64,000 nucleotides of DNA from Polaribacter vadi (GCF_001761365.1 NZ_CP017477.1:1734501-1798500), one strand, 5' to 3'; numbered from the stretch's first letter, positions 7,900 through 16,612 are shown. Numbers and translations: made by a program. The notes: generated by a model from the sequence alone, not told the origin.

Positions 7900-8763
7900 A
7901 TGAGACAACTTAAAATTACCAAGCAGGTTACGAACAGAGAAACTGCTTCCCTAGACAAATATTTACAAGAAATTGGTAAAGTAGACTTAATTACTGCAGA
8001 TGAAGAAGTGGAATTGGCACAGCTTATTAAAGCTGGAGATCAAAGAGCTTTAGAGAAATTAACGAAAGCCAATTTACGTTTTGTGGTATCTGTTGCAAAA
8101 CAATATCAAAACCAAGGTTTAACATTGCCAGATTTAATTAATGAAGGTAATTTAGGTTTAATTAAAGCTGCAAAACGTTTTGATGAAACTCGTGGTTTTA
8201 AATTTATTTCTTATGCAGTTTGGTGGATTCGTCAATCGATTTTACAAGCCTTAGCAGAACAATCTAGAATTGTACGTTTACCTTTAAATAAAATTGGTTC
8301 TATTAATAAAATCAATAAAATGTATGCGTTTTTAGAGCAAGAAAACGAAAGACCTCCAAGTCCTGAAGAAATTGCGAAAAAACTAGACATGACAGTGAAT
8401 GACGTAAAAGAATCTATGAAGAATTCTGGACGTCACGTATCTATGGATGCTCCTTTAATTGAAGGTGAAGATTCAAATTTATACGATGTTTTAAACTCTG
8501 GTGAATCTCCAAATCCAGATCGTGTTTTATTACATGAATCTTTAAGAATTGAGATTAACAGAGCTTTAGAAACACTTACACCAAGAGAAGCAGATGTTGT
8601 AAAATTATACTTTGGTTTGGGTGAACACCAACCAATGACTTTAGAAGAAATTGGTGAAACTTTCGATTTAACAAGAGAACGTGTTCGTCAAATTAAAGAA
8701 AAAGCAATCCGTAGATTAAAGCATACATCTAGATCTAAAATTTTAATGACGTATTTAGGCTAG
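7900..8763 (+). CDS. rpoD: Primary sigma factor RpoD/SigA
   Basis: The housekeeping sigma factor. It has 287 residues, the usual short Bacteroidota form that lacks region 1.1. The start [14 protein letters not shown] is the family start. Region 1.2 is [16 protein letters not shown]. Region 2 follows, with [33 protein letters not shown] and [13 protein letters not shown]. Region 3 then leads into region 4, with [15 protein letters not shown] and [21 protein letters not shown]. Its target promoters are the TAnnTTTG/TTG type seen through this window. A 225-bp gap with no gene separates it from the divergent ECF sigma gene, and a terminator follows it. Confidence 0.97.
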   Translation: MRQLKITKQVTNRETASLDKYLQEIGKVDLITADEEVELAQLIKAGDQRALEKLTKANLRFVVSVAKQYQNQGLTLPDLINEGNLGLIKAAKRFDETRGFKFISYAVWWIRQSILQALAEQSRIVRLPLNKIGSINKINKMYAFLEQENERPPSPEEIAKKLDMTVNDVKESMKNSGRHVSMDAPLIEGEDSNLYDVLNSGESPNPDRVLLHESLRIEINRALETLTPREADVVKLYFGLGEHQPMTLEEIGETFDLTRERVRQIKEKAIRRLKHTSRSKILMTYLG

Positions 8764-8822
8764 CAATCGCAGATTGCATTAGTTATCTCACTCTTACTTT
8801 TAAATAAGTGTGAAAATATTTA

Positions 8823-8854
8823 AAACTCTCGAATTCATTTTCGGGAGTTTTTTT
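8823..8854 (+). terminator. rpoD terminator
   Basis: AAACTCTCGA (8823-8832) pairs with TCGGGAGTTT (8841-8850) with one G-T pair and is followed by T residues. A small separate hairpin, GCAATC/GATTGC, sits right after the rpoD stop at 8764-8778. Confidence 0.75.
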
Positions 8855-8855
8855 A

Positions 8856-8940
8856 TTTGAAGCTATTTCCAGCTTTCCTCTGTATCTTTTTATGCGAAAA
8901 AGCATAAAAAGGATGTCGTTTCAATCTGGGCTAAACTTGT
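8856..8940 (+). repeat. Dispersed stem-loop repeat, family A, copy 2
   Basis: The block GAAGCTATTTCCAGCTTTC is followed by a perfect 10-bp hairpin, CTTTTTATGC (8886-8895) with GCATAAAAAG (8902-8911), and by TTTCAATCTGGGCTAAACTTG. Copies lie at 1322-1413 (inverted) and 50357-50505. Confidence 0.8.
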
Positions 8941-8988
8941 TTGCCAACTAACTGATAATTTTTAAAAATAATATTATTTAAATAATCC

Positions 8989-9026
8989 AGCCCTTAAAGG
9001 GTTCAAAACCCTTTAAGGGCTTTTTT
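8989..9026 (+). terminator. Very strong palindromic hairpin with T tract
   Basis: AGCCCTTAAAGGGTT (8989-9003) pairs perfectly over 15 bp with AACCCTTTAAGGGCT (9007-9021) around a CAA loop, followed by six T. No gene ends just before it, so it may insulate the next unit from rpoD read-through. The left end of cassette-like repeat C begins 38 bases later. Confidence 0.85.
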
Positions 9027-9063
9027 GAAAACTGTTTAGAACAATCTTTTGAGTTAATTGTCC

Positions 9064-9182
9064 TTTAAATACTGTAATAAATAAATTATATTTACAGGAT
9101 AAAAGTAGTATAGAAAGTACTATATCACGTTTATTTTACGTAATAGGTGTAGTAAAAGTTACTTTATAACGAGTTGGGCAAT
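9064..9182 (+). repeat. Left flank repeat of single-gene insert, copy 1
   Basis: The first 49 bases (9064-9112) match 19020-19068 at 43 of 49 positions without gaps. After a less similar stretch the block TAATAGGTGTA follows in both. The repeat runs up to just before the start of the lipoprotein gene and ends near GAGTTGGGCAAT, which is partly complementary to ATTGCCAAC behind that gene. Confidence 0.75.
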
Positions 9183-9197
9183 ATTAAAACAAAAAAT

Positions 9198-10304
9198 ATG
9201 AAGAGAATTTCAATAATATTTTTTACATCTATTTTACTTATAAATTGCAAAAAGCAACCGGAAATTAATATTGAATACTTGACTGAAAAATTCAATCAAA
9301 GCATCGAAAATACTCACACAGTTGAATATAACATTCAGAATATAATGACATTTTCGAATGGAAAAGTCTGGGATAATGAAGGATTTGCAGTTCTTAACAA
9401 AGACAAAAATGATACAATTTTTGGATTTTCATTTTATGGAATAAGACATGACATTAATCAATCATCCATTTACAAAGACGGAATTGGATTTCAAATCTCA
9501 AATAAGAAAAATAATTTTAGACAACTAAAAGGAGGTTTACATTTTTTAGGGAGTGCAGGTGGTCAAATGGTTTATAAAGACTTTTTTAAATTAGATACTG
9601 TTTATAAAAACGTTCAGATTTCAGAAACAGAATATAGTTTCATATTAGAATATAAATTTGAAAATGATTTAAAAAATAAAATAACGAATAAGACAAAAAA
9701 ATTAGAATTAGATAAAAGTTCATTCTTACCAAAAAAAGTCACAATCGCTTTACAGCCAGATTTTGGAAGTAAACAATCAACAATTTATATATTTAAAAAT
9801 CTAAAAACAAATGAAAATATTGAGAAAAACGTAAATGATTATATTGAAGATTTAAACAAATTTGAGTTAATTAAGGAAGAAAAATCCAAACCTAATGCTT
9901 TATTAAAAAAATCATTACCTGAAATTTCATTGAAAAATTTATTTCACGAAAATGAAACTATTGAAATAAAGACAGATAAAATCACATTAATTGATTTTTG
10001 GGAAGTTTGGTGTGGACCTTGTATTGCTTCATTTCCAAAAGTTGAGGATTTAAAAAATAAATTTTCTTCCAAATTGAACATTGTTGGAATAGTTACAGAA
10101 GACAAAGAAAATGCAGTAAAATTAGTTAAGAAAAAAGGAACTTCTTTTTTAAATTTAATTGGAAATAAGGAATTAAAGAAAACATTTAGCGTGAATAGTT
10201 GGCCAAGGTATTTTTTAATCGATAAAAATGGAATAATTCAAAAAGAATATTTCGGATTTTCAGAACAAATTGAAAAAGATATTGAAGAACTAATCCGAAA
10301 ATAA
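9198..10304 (+). CDS. Thioredoxin-like (TlpA/ResA type) lipoprotein
   Basis: A 368-residue exported lipoprotein. The signal peptide MKRISIIFFTSILLINC ends in a lipobox with Cys17. The C-terminal third is a TlpA-like thioredoxin domain with active site Cys272-Gly-Pro-Cys275 in WEVWCGPC and the cis-Pro region SWPRYFLID, so it probably acts as a periplasmic disulfide reductase. The middle (about 25-240) is beta-rich and resembles the lipoprotein-like region found before thioredoxin domains in other Bacteroidota proteins. I use ATG at 9198 because it starts a proper signal peptide; an in-frame TTG lies 24 bases upstream inside the flanking repeat. The gene is framed by repeats shared with 19020-19894, and its neighbours are unrelated, so it is probably an acquired single gene. 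Confidence 0.85.
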   Translation: MKRISIIFFTSILLINCKKQPEINIEYLTEKFNQSIENTHTVEYNIQNIMTFSNGKVWDNEGFAVLNKDKNDTIFGFSFYGIRHDINQSSIYKDGIGFQISNKKNNFRQLKGGLHFLGSAGGQMVYKDFFKLDTVYKNVQISETEYSFILEYKFENDLKNKITNKTKKLELDKSSFLPKKVTIALQPDFGSKQSTIYIFKNLKTNENIEKNVNDYIEDLNKFELIKEEKSKPNALLKKSLPEISLKNLFHENETIEIKTDKITLIDFWEVWCGPCIASFPKVEDLKNKFSSKLNIVGIVTEDKENAVKLVKKKGTSFLNLIGNKELKKTFSVNSWPRYFLIDKNGIIQKEYFGFSEQIEKDIEELIRK

Positions 10305-10306
10305 AA

Positions 10307-10335
10307 ACATTGCCAACATCCGAATATAACAAATA
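10307..10335 (+). repeat. Right flank repeat of single-gene insert, copy 1
   Basis: ACATTGCCAACATC, then a short variable part and TAACAAATA, three bases after the stop codon. The same pattern follows the gene at 19169-19861. Confidence 0.65.
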
Positions 10336-10370
10336 AAATTTCTAACAATAATTCTTAATTAAAAATATAA

Positions 10371-10409
10371 AAGCATTAAAAATCACTAGAATTGTTAGTG
10401 CTTTTTTTG
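10371..10409 (+). terminator. Weak terminator-like hairpin
   Basis: CACTA and TAGTG form a short stem with further outer pairing of AGCA and TGCT, followed by seven T. The stem is poor but the T tract is good. Confidence 0.4.
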
Positions 10410-10466
10410 TTCCAAACTCAAACTCTTTTAAAAGCATCCTTTCTTAAAAAAGTATTCCTTTCTTAG

Positions 10467-10474
10467 TATCTTTG
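10467..10474 (+). promoter_or_regulatory. rpe promoter -7 box
   Basis: TATCTTTG is a perfect TAnnTTTG box 27 bases before the rpe ATG. Its terminal TTG is in frame with rpe and is a false start. Confidence 0.65.
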
Positions 10475-10501
10475 CAAAATACAAACTACACAACAAATAA
10501 A

Positions 10502-11158
10502 ATGAGTAATTTAATTGCACCCTCAGTTTTAGCAGCAGACTTTGCCAATCTTCAAAGAGATATAGAAATGGTAAATAATAGTGAAGCAGATTGGTTTCAT
10601 ATCGATATTATGGATGGCGTTTTTGTGCCTAACATTTCTTTTGGAATGCCAGTTTTAAAAGCGATTTCTAAACACGCTAAAAAAACAATTGATGTACATT
10701 TAATGATTGTAAACCCTGATCAATACATCCAAACATTTGCAGATTTAGGCGCAAATATTTTAACAGTACATTTTGAGGCTTGTACTCATTTGCACAGAAC
10801 AATTCAGGCTATAAAAGCTGCAGGAATGAAAGCTGGAGTTGCTTTGAATCCTCATACACCAATTGCAGTTTTAGAAGATGTAATTGCAGAATTAGATTTG
10901 GTATGTATTATGAGCGTAAATCCTGGTTTTGGAGGCCAATCTTTTATTGAAAACACGTATAAAAAAGTAAATCAGTTAAGACATTTAATTGAGTTTTCTG
11001 AATCTAATTGTCAAATTGAAATTGATGGTGGAGTTACCAATTTAAACGCAAATAAATTAATTGAAGCTGGAGCCAATGTGTTAGTTGCAGGAAGTTATGT
11101 TTTTGGTGCAGAAAACCCCACAGAAACTATTGCAGATTTAAAAAATATTGTTGGATAA
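10502..11158 (+). CDS. rpe: Ribulose-phosphate 3-epimerase
   Basis: This enzyme interconverts D-ribulose 5-phosphate and D-xylulose 5-phosphate in the pentose phosphate pathway. The protein has 218 residues from ATG, a standard length for this TIM-barrel enzyme. Family blocks are APSVLAADFANL at the start, WFHIDIMDGVFVPNISFG and DVHLMI with metal-binding His and Asp, SVNPGFGGQ, and EIDGGV with the second catalytic Asp. The longer reading from TTG at 10472 adds ten residues that lie in the promoter. The gene stands alone between the first single-gene insert and the exonuclease gene. Confidence 0.96.
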   Translation: MSNLIAPSVLAADFANLQRDIEMVNNSEADWFHIDIMDGVFVPNISFGMPVLKAISKHAKKTIDVHLMIVNPDQYIQTFADLGANILTVHFEACTHLHRTIQAIKAAGMKAGVALNPHTPIAVLEDVIAELDLVCIMSVNPGFGGQSFIENTYKKVNQLRHLIEFSESNCQIEIDGGVTNLNANKLIEAGANVLVAGSYVFGAENPTETIADLKNIVG

Positions 11159-11248
11159 GAATTACACTTATTCAATATCAAAAAAATAAGCCACAAATTA
11201 TAATCCTATTAATTTTCTTGTAAACTAATTCCAATTTAGAAAAAAGTA

Positions 11249-12610
11249 TTGTACACTGTAATCGATATAGAAACCACAGGAAATGGCCCAAAAGGTCAAA
11301 AAATTACTGAAATATCCATTTTTCTTTTTGACGGAAAAAAAGTGTTGGATGAATACACAACACTTGTAAACCCTGAGCAAAACATTCCGCCTTTTATTAC
11401 TAATTTAACAGGTATTACAAATGCCATGGTTAGAAACGCACCCAAGTTTAGTGAGGTAGCAAAAAAAGTGGAAGAAATGACGAAAGACACTATTTTTGTA
11501 GCTCATAATGTAAACTTCGATTATAATATTATCCAAGACGAATTTAAGAGTTTAGGGTTTCCTTTTGTTCGTAAAAAACTGTGTACAGTTCGTTTAACAA
11601 GAAAAATTGTACCTGGTTTAAATTCTTACAGTTTAGGAAATATTTGCATCAGTGAGAAAATACCTATAAATGGCAGACACAGAGCAAAAGGAGATGCAGA
11701 AGCAACCACAGAATTGTTTAGAAGATTAATTGAAAGAGATACTAATTTTACCATTAATTCTTTTTTAAATCCACGTTCTAAACAAGCCACTTTACCTCCA
11801 CTTTTAAACAAAAGTGATGTTGATAATTTACCAGAAACTTTTGGCGTTTATTTTTTTAAAAACAGTGCAAAAGAAATTATTTATGTTGGAAAAGCTAACA
11901 ATATAAAGCAAAGAGTAATCAGTCATTTTTACGATAAAAAGAAAAAAGAAAGAGAAATGTGTTTGGAAACTGCGCATATTTCTTTCACGGAAACTGGTAG
12001 TGAATTGCTGGCTCTTTTGTTGGAATCAGCAGAAATTAAACACAGATATCCAAAATATAATTATGCCCAAAAACGCAGTAAAGATGCTTTTGGAATTTTT
12101 ACATACATAGATCAAAAAGGAATTATACATTTAGCTTACAACAAACTAAAATTAGCTCCAAATCCAGTAATTAATTTTAATTCAATTGGTGAGTGCAGAA
12201 CTTTTTTAGAAACTTTATGTATCGATTTTAAATTATGTCCTAAATATTGTCATTTACAAACCAATGTTACAGATTGTTCTGAGCATATTTTAGATGAATG
12301 CCAAGGTATTTGTTGTAATCAAGAAACTGCTGAAAATTATAATTCTCGAGTTCAAGAAGCTATAAATTCTATCAATTTTAATAAACAAAACTTTATTTTA
12401 AAAGAAACAGGAAGATCTGAAAACGAAATTGGTTTCGCCTTAATTTTAAACGGAATTTACAAAGGTTTTGGCTATATAGAAACGCAACAATCTGAACAAT
12501 TAGAAAATCCTGAAGACTATCAATTTTTTGTAGAACCTCAAAAAGACAATAACGATATTCAAAAAATTATCGCTTCTTATTTAAAGAAAAAAGTAGCTTT
12601 AACAGCTTAA
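11249..12610 (+). CDS. DnaQ-type exonuclease fused to GIY-YIG (UvrC-like) nuclease
   Basis: A 453-residue two-domain nuclease. Residues 1-165 are a DEDDh 3'-5' exonuclease: YTVIDIETTG holds the first Asp-x-Glu, HNVNFDYNII the second Asp, and HRAKGDAEAT the His and last Asp. Residues about 195-275 are a GIY-YIG domain like the N-terminus of UvrC (ETFGVYFFKN, IIYVGKANNIKQRV). The C-terminal part has clustered Cys residues (CPKYCHLQ, CCNQE) as in UvrC/Cho relatives. Proteins of this build are known in several phyla and are thought to act in DNA repair. The start is TTG: the family begins exactly at MYTVIDIETTG, no ATG is near, and no -7 box overlaps it. Confidence 0.9.
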   Translation: MYTVIDIETTGNGPKGQKITEISIFLFDGKKVLDEYTTLVNPEQNIPPFITNLTGITNAMVRNAPKFSEVAKKVEEMTKDTIFVAHNVNFDYNIIQDEFKSLGFPFVRKKLCTVRLTRKIVPGLNSYSLGNICISEKIPINGRHRAKGDAEATTELFRRLIERDTNFTINSFLNPRSKQATLPPLLNKSDVDNLPETFGVYFFKNSAKEIIYVGKANNIKQRVISHFYDKKKKEREMCLETAHISFTETGSELLALLLESAEIKHRYPKYNYAQKRSKDAFGIFTYIDQKGIIHLAYNKLKLAPNPVINFNSIGECRTFLETLCIDFKLCPKYCHLQTNVTDCSEHILDECQGICCNQETAENYNSRVQEAINSINFNKQNFILKETGRSENEIGFALILNGIYKGFGYIETQQSEQLENPEDYQFFVEPQKDNNDIQKIIASYLKKKVALTA

Positions 12611-12637
12611 AACTGAAGTAAGAAAACCTTTTTTGAA

Positions 12638-13060
12638 TTACGGATATGCATTTACCCAAACTTCACCATCAGAAAAATGTTCCTTTTTCCAAATTGGGAC
12701 ACTTTCCTTTAAAGTATTAATAGCAAATTCGCAGGCTAAAAAAGCTGCTTTTCTGTGTTTAGAAGAAGTTGTAATGATTACTGGAATATCGCCAACTTGC
12801 AACACTCCTTCTGCATGATGAATGGCTATTTTAAATATATCAAACTTTTCTAAAGCCAAATCTGCAATTTTTTGCATTTCTTTAATTGCCATTGGTTTGT
12901 AGGTTGAGAAATCTAATTGCGTAACTTCTTTTCCTTGAGTATCGTTTCTTACAGTGCCAATAAATGCCGAAATTCCTCCACAAAAATTATCTTCTACAAA
13001 ACTGTAACATTCTTGTAGATTTAATTTTTCTGATGTGATTTTTATGGATGTTTTAATCAT
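12638..13060 (-). CDS. moaE: Molybdopterin synthase catalytic subunit MoaE
   Basis: The large subunit of molybdopterin synthase. With MoaD it adds two sulfurs to cyclic pyranopterin monophosphate to make molybdopterin. From ATG at 13060 it has 140 residues, normal for MoaE. The typical blocks are GGISAFIGTVRN near the N-terminus, HHAEGVLQVGD in the middle, and SSKHRKAAFLACEFAINTLKESVPIWKKE with the catalytic lysines. The frame is open for 39 more codons upstream, but that part is hydrophobic and unlike MoaE. MoaD lies about 600 bp away on the same strand, separated by an opposite-strand DUF3817 gene. No other molybdenum-cofactor genes are in the window. Confidence 0.94.
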   Translation of the reverse strand: MIKTSIKITSEKLNLQECYSFVEDNFCGGISAFIGTVRNDTQGKEVTQLDFSTYKPMAIKEMQKIADLALEKFDIFKIAIHHAEGVLQVGDIPVIITTSSKHRKAAFLACEFAINTLKESVPIWKKEHFSDGEVWVNAYP

Positions 13061-13087
13061 ATTTATAAATACTAAAATAGCTATAAA

Positions 13088-13108
13088 ATACTGAAACAAG
13101 TTCAACAC
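13088..13108. repeat. CTGAA palindrome, family B
   Basis: ATACTGAA, loop ACAAG, TTCAACAC: the same element as at 3465-3485 (in reverse-complement orientation), with two changes in the right arm. Confidence 0.5.
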
Positions 13109-13112
13109 AAGG

Positions 13113-13142
13113 CAAAAATAGTAAAACAAAGTTGTATTTTTG
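13113..13142. promoter_or_regulatory. Divergent -7 boxes for moaE and the DUF3817 gene
   Basis: CAAAAATA at 13113-13120 is TATTTTTG on the minus strand and faces moaE. TATTTTTG at 13135-13142 faces the DUF3817 gene. They point outwards with 14 bases between them, so polymerase binding at one should compete with the other. -33 boxes are weak. Confidence 0.45.
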
Positions 13143-13173
13143 CAACTGAAATTTAAAACCAAAAGTTCTCGAT

Positions 13174-13199
13174 ACAATTTCGATGAAAAATCGAAATTA
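13174..13199 (+). other. Hairpin in the leader of the DUF3817 gene
   Basis: AATTTCGAT and ATCGAAATT form a 9-bp perfect stem around a short A-rich loop, about 25 bases before the ATG. The sequence before it (TTCTCGATAC) resembles the CTCGAC/CTCGAA blocks at 54649-54712, so it may be a degenerate dispersed repeat rather than a regulatory leader. Confidence 0.4.
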
Positions 13200-13224
13200 G
13201 AAGAATTTACTATCCATCAATTCA

Positions 13225-13500
13225 ATGAAAAATATCTTTAGAATTATTAGTTTTTTAGAAGGCGTTTCTTACTTACTTTTATTATTTATTGCAACACCAA
13301 TTAAGTATTTACAAGGAGATGCATCGTATGTAAAAATGCTAGGAATGCCTCATGGAATCCTTTTTATGCTTTATATTGTTTTGGCAATTGTGATTAAAAA
13401 AGAAATGAATTGGAACAACAAAACTTTGGGAATTGTTTTAATTGCTTCTGTAATTCCTTTTGGTACTTTTTATGTTGATAAAAAATATATGCAGCATTAG
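13225..13500 (+). CDS. DUF3817 membrane protein
   Basis: A 91-residue protein of the DUF3817 family. It has three hydrophobic segments at about residues 5-25, 42-60 and 67-84, with the family signatures ISFLEGVSYLLLLF at the start and LGMPHGILFMLYI in the middle. Function is unknown; members are small inner-membrane proteins, and the motif also appears in YdzA-like proteins. It lies between moaE and moaD on the opposite strand, which breaks what would otherwise be a molybdopterin synthase pair. Confidence 0.85.
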   Translation: MKNIFRIISFLEGVSYLLLLFIATPIKYLQGDASYVKMLGMPHGILFMLYIVLAIVIKKEMNWNNKTLGIVLIASVIPFGTFYVDKKYMQH

Positions 13501-13520
13501 TTTTCTGTAGAAAAAGTTTT

Positions 13521-13562
13521 GACACAGAGATTCACAGAGCAAAAAACAGAGAGTCACAGAGA
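13521..13562. repeat. CACAGAG short repeats
   Basis: Four imperfect copies of a CACAGAG-like unit (GACACAGAGA, TTCACAGAG, ACAGAGAG, TCACAGAG) lie in the gap after the DUF3817 gene. I see no gene in this gap. Confidence 0.5.
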
Positions 13563-13615
13563 ATTTTTGTCCAACAATTTCAAATAGAAAATAGTATAAA
13601 TAACATAAGAGTATT

Positions 13616-13645
13616 TTCCCTTTGGGAAGATTAAGATGGGCTTTC
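13616..13645. repeat. TCCCTTTGGGA repeat, family D, copy 1
   Basis: TTCCCTTTGGGAAG, then A-TTA-A-GATGGGCTTT. It matches 59621-59648 at all but two positions. The core CCCTTTGGG is near palindromic. It abuts the moaD stop codon. Confidence 0.6.
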
Positions 13646-13647
13646 TT

Positions 13648-13890
13648 TTATCCTCCACTTACAGGTGGAATAATCGCAACAATATCTCCATTTTTCAGGG
13701 TTAAAGCATCCTCTGCATATTCTTCATTTACAGCAATTGCGTACGAATTTAAGTTTTCTAACTGTGGGAATTTACCTTTCAGCATCAACTTAAAATTAGC
13801 GACAGAACTATTTTCATCAACAGAAATTTGTAGTTCTGAATTTTGAACCAAATCTGCAGTTATTCCAAAAAAAAGTGTTTTTATATTCAT
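13648..13890 (-). CDS. moaD: Molybdopterin synthase sulfur carrier subunit MoaD
   Basis: The small ubiquitin-like subunit of molybdopterin synthase. The 80-residue protein ends in PPVSGG; the terminal Gly-Gly is the site that carries the thiocarboxylate. Other family features are the start MNIKTLFFGITAD, the middle SYAIAVNEEYAEDALTLKNGDIVAIIPP, and the length. MoaE lies on the same strand 590 bases downstream. The gene follows the DUF5686 gene after 12 bases, so the two may share a transcript. Confidence 0.93.
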   Translation of the reverse strand: MNIKTLFFGITADLVQNSELQISVDENSSVANFKLMLKGKFPQLENLNSYAIAVNEEYAEDALTLKNGDIVAIIPPVSGG

Positions 13891-13902
13891 CTAAAAAAAT
13901 CA

Positions 13903-16368
13903 TTAAAATAAGCTGGCTCTAAAGACCAAGCCACTTTCATTAATATTCCCATAATTTGCGTTCACGTACTCTAATCGTAAAAAGCGGTATTTACCAAAAC
14001 CTAGATTTGCCAAACCAACTGAATATTCAGAATAAGGATTTTTATCAGCCATCAACAACACTTTTCCACCAACTATTAAATGGAAATTTAGCTTATTCAC
14101 TAAAGGAATTTTACCTAAAACAGAGCCTTTAAAATCATGTTCCATATGCATTTCTGCATATTTGTCATTTGTATAAAATTTATAATATTCCAATAAATTA
14201 AAACTGTTTAATTCTCTATCAATAGGAAATAATAATTGATTTCCATTAGCTTGCAACTTATCCATAAAAGCAATATTTTTTTGCTTCAAAAAAGCACCTC
14301 CTCTAAGTTGATACGCAAAATCGCCAAAATTACCCGCTGTAATATTCTGCCTAATATTCGCAATAAGCAAATCTGAATTTAGCTCAGTATTACTTGCTCC
14401 AAATCTTTTAGTATAATTTACACTTACAGTTGGGTATTTGTCATTACCCTGATTAACTTTCATATCTGGATAGCTTAAATATTTTTGACCAAACACAAAA
14501 GTTGTTCCTAAAGTTAAAGTTGCAATATTGTGTTCTGTAAAAGCACTATTTTCAAAATCTGTTGGATTTAAAGGGTTGTTAGAAGTATATCCATTGGTAT
14601 CTTGTTTTGCAAATGAATAGTCTGTAGTATTAAAAAGTGGTGTTCTTTTTGCATATTCTAAAGAACCAAAAAAGTAAATCCCGTTTTTAATTTCTTCTGA
14701 ATACTGAACTTCTGTATATGTTTTTTCATAAATTTTCATATAATTTTCTCTATAAAAAAGAGAAGTAATTGTATTGTTTAATTTAAAAATCGGGGCTCTT
14801 CCATTAAACTGTGGTGTTACAATTCCTCCAGAAATAGTCAATCTAGGTTTCGAAAAATTATCCCATTTTTTAGAAAAATAAAATGTTGGTCTTAAACGTT
14901 TATCAGAAAAACCATAATTAGCATTGATGCCTGCACTCCACCATTTCCCTTCTTCATTTAAAGTTTTGAAATAACTAAAACCAGCAGATGTATAAAAACC
15001 CTGAACCGTATTAAAACCCGTTCTTAGCATAGGTCCATTATAAGAAAACGACCAATTTTCATAAGAATTACGAAACGTATAACCTGTTATAGGATCAAAC
15101 AAGCCAAATTTATTGCCTTGTAAATCTAAAGAATCTAAATATTTTTTAGATTTTCTAATTGTTTTAATACTATCTTTTAGAGAATAATCTTCAGTTTCTT
15201 CTTTTGTAAGTGGCACAGGTCTTAACGTATTCCAAAAAGTTGTATCTTTTTTTGTGGCATCTTTTTCAAAAGACAATACTTCGTTTGTAAACGTATTTTC
15301 GGTAAAATCAGGCTTAAAATTATAATCTGAATACACATAAGAAAATTTACCTTTTGGCTTAAAACCTAAAAATTTAATATCAAAATCTATGGTTTGCCCA
15401 ATTAAAACCCACGCATCTATTTTATCTGAATAATTATAGGTTTGTTTTAATCCTAAAGAATTTACAAAAGGAAGGTTTACTTGTTTTCCTGTGGTTGTTA
15501 AATCAGAGCCATACAAAGCCCAATCATCTTCTACAATATAAATTGAACCTTCAAAAATTCGGTCGTTTTTACGTTTTGGCAACACATTAATTTTATTAAT
15601 CAGTTTCCCATTATTATCATAAAAAGTTCCTTCTAATTTATAATTGTAATAGCTAAAAGCATTGCTAGAAATTGGCGAAACCAAATCGTTAAAAACTTCG
15701 ATACTATTTTCATATAAATCGATATTTGAATCTTCTGCCCTATTAAAACTTACGCCATTATCTTCTCCAGAAACCTTAGAAGCTACAATTTTTTCCTTAA
15801 ATTTTTTGGGTGATTTTTGAAAAGAAATGTTCGAAAAAGTTTCTGACAAATAAATAATACCACTTCTTGTAGAATCTAAACCACCACCAAAATCGCCCAT
15901 ACTTATTCCTACAAACTTTTCTGGAGCATCTTTAATTCTAGTTAATCCACGAGAATAAAATTTGGCTGTATAATTTGAATATTTGTCGGTGTTTTTATCT
16001 TTATTTTCAATAACATTTCTAATAATTCTGTTGGCTGGGTTGTCTTTTGTTGATATTGAAATTTCATTTAATTGAATATCTTCTTCTTCTAACTGTACAT
16101 TTAATTCAAAAGGAAAAGCAGTAATAGCAACCTTTTTCTTGATTGTCTTATACCCTAAAAACTGAAAAACAATTGTGTAATTTCCTTTTTTGTTGATGTC
16201 TAAAACATATTCTCCAGCATCATTAGAAGTAGTTCCTGTAACAGTTTTATCTAAATAAATACTTACAAAAGAAAGAGGTTCATTTTTAACATCTGTTATA
16301 ATCCCTTTAATCTGTGCAATTTGTATGGACGATATAAAAAGGAAAATTAGAAAAGTAATTTTTTTCAT
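13903..16368 (-). CDS. DUF5686 / carboxypeptidase-regulatory-like outer-membrane protein
   Basis: An 821-residue exported protein. It has a signal peptide (MKKITFLIFLFISSIQIAQ) and then a CarboxypepD_reg-like beta-sandwich at about residues 20-100 (IKGIITDVKNEPLSFVSIYL, GEYVLDI). A long region of amphipathic strands follows and ends in Phe (SGLVFRASLF), as in outer-membrane barrels. This order is typical of the DUF5686 family of Bacteroidota, and no substrate has been assigned. The N-terminal domain is the one also found in SusC proteins, but there is no TonB plug domain here. The 279-bp gap upstream is AT-rich and shows no gene; it also holds the maeB promoter. Confidence 0.88.
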   Translation of the reverse strand: MKKITFLIFLFISSIQIAQIKGIITDVKNEPLSFVSIYLDKTVTGTTSNDAGEYVLDINKKGNYTIVFQFLGYKTIKKKVAITAFPFELNVQLEEEDIQLNEISISTKDNPANRIIRNVIENKDKNTDKYSNYTAKFYSRGLTRIKDAPEKFVGISMGDFGGGLDSTRSGIIYLSETFSNISFQKSPKKFKEKIVASKVSGEDNGVSFNRAEDSNIDLYENSIEVFNDLVSPISSNAFSYYNYKLEGTFYDNNGKLINKINVLPKRKNDRIFEGSIYIVEDDWALYGSDLTTTGKQVNLPFVNSLGLKQTYNYSDKIDAWVLIGQTIDFDIKFLGFKPKGKFSYVYSDYNFKPDFTENTFTNEVLSFEKDATKKDTTFWNTLRPVPLTKEETEDYSLKDSIKTIRKSKKYLDSLDLQGNKFGLFDPITGYTFRNSYENWSFSYNGPMLRTGFNTVQGFYTSAGFSYFKTLNEEGKWWSAGINANYGFSDKRLRPTFYFSKKWDNFSKPRLTISGGIVTPQFNGRAPIFKLNNTITSLFYRENYMKIYEKTYTEVQYSEEIKNGIYFFGSLEYAKRTPLFNTTDYSFAKQDTNGYTSNNPLNPTDFENSAFTEHNIATLTLGTTFVFGQKYLSYPDMKVNQGNDKYPTVSVNYTKRFGASNTELNSDLLIANIRQNITAGNFGDFAYQLRGGAFLKQKNIAFMDKLQANGNQLLFPIDRELNSFNLLEYYKFYTNDKYAEMHMEHDFKGSVLGKIPLVNKLNFHLIVGGKVLLMADKNPYSEYSVGLANLGFGKYRFLRLEYVNANYGNINESGLVFRASLF

Positions 16369-16612
16369 TTGATTGATTTTCTTTATGGAGAGTAAATTTA
16401 AAGTTTCTCTTATTAGTAATCGCTGAAATTTTGTTAAACAATTAAAATTAATTGATTAAAGTAAAGACGCAGATTCATCTTAAAAAGTTGTCTCCTACAT
16501 ATAACTTAAAAAATGTAATTCTCAAAAGACTAGTATTTTAAAATTTAACAAAATGCTATTAAAAATCATTTTTTAAAAGCTTAAAATAACTTTACCCTTT
16601 ATTTTTAAACCT

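Noticed and set aside
9064..10335. Calling the flanks of the single-gene inserts integron attC sites
   Set aside because: GTTGGGC before the first gene fits the GTTRRRY core, but the right-hand motif (TGCCAAC, GCACAAC) does not fit RYYYAAC, the second copy lacks the core, and no integrase gene is in the window. Only the neutral description as cassette-like repeats is kept.
13061..13177. Hydrophobic N-terminal extension of MoaE
   Set aside because: The 39 codons do not resemble MoaE, which is cytosolic, and they cover a repeat and promoter boxes.
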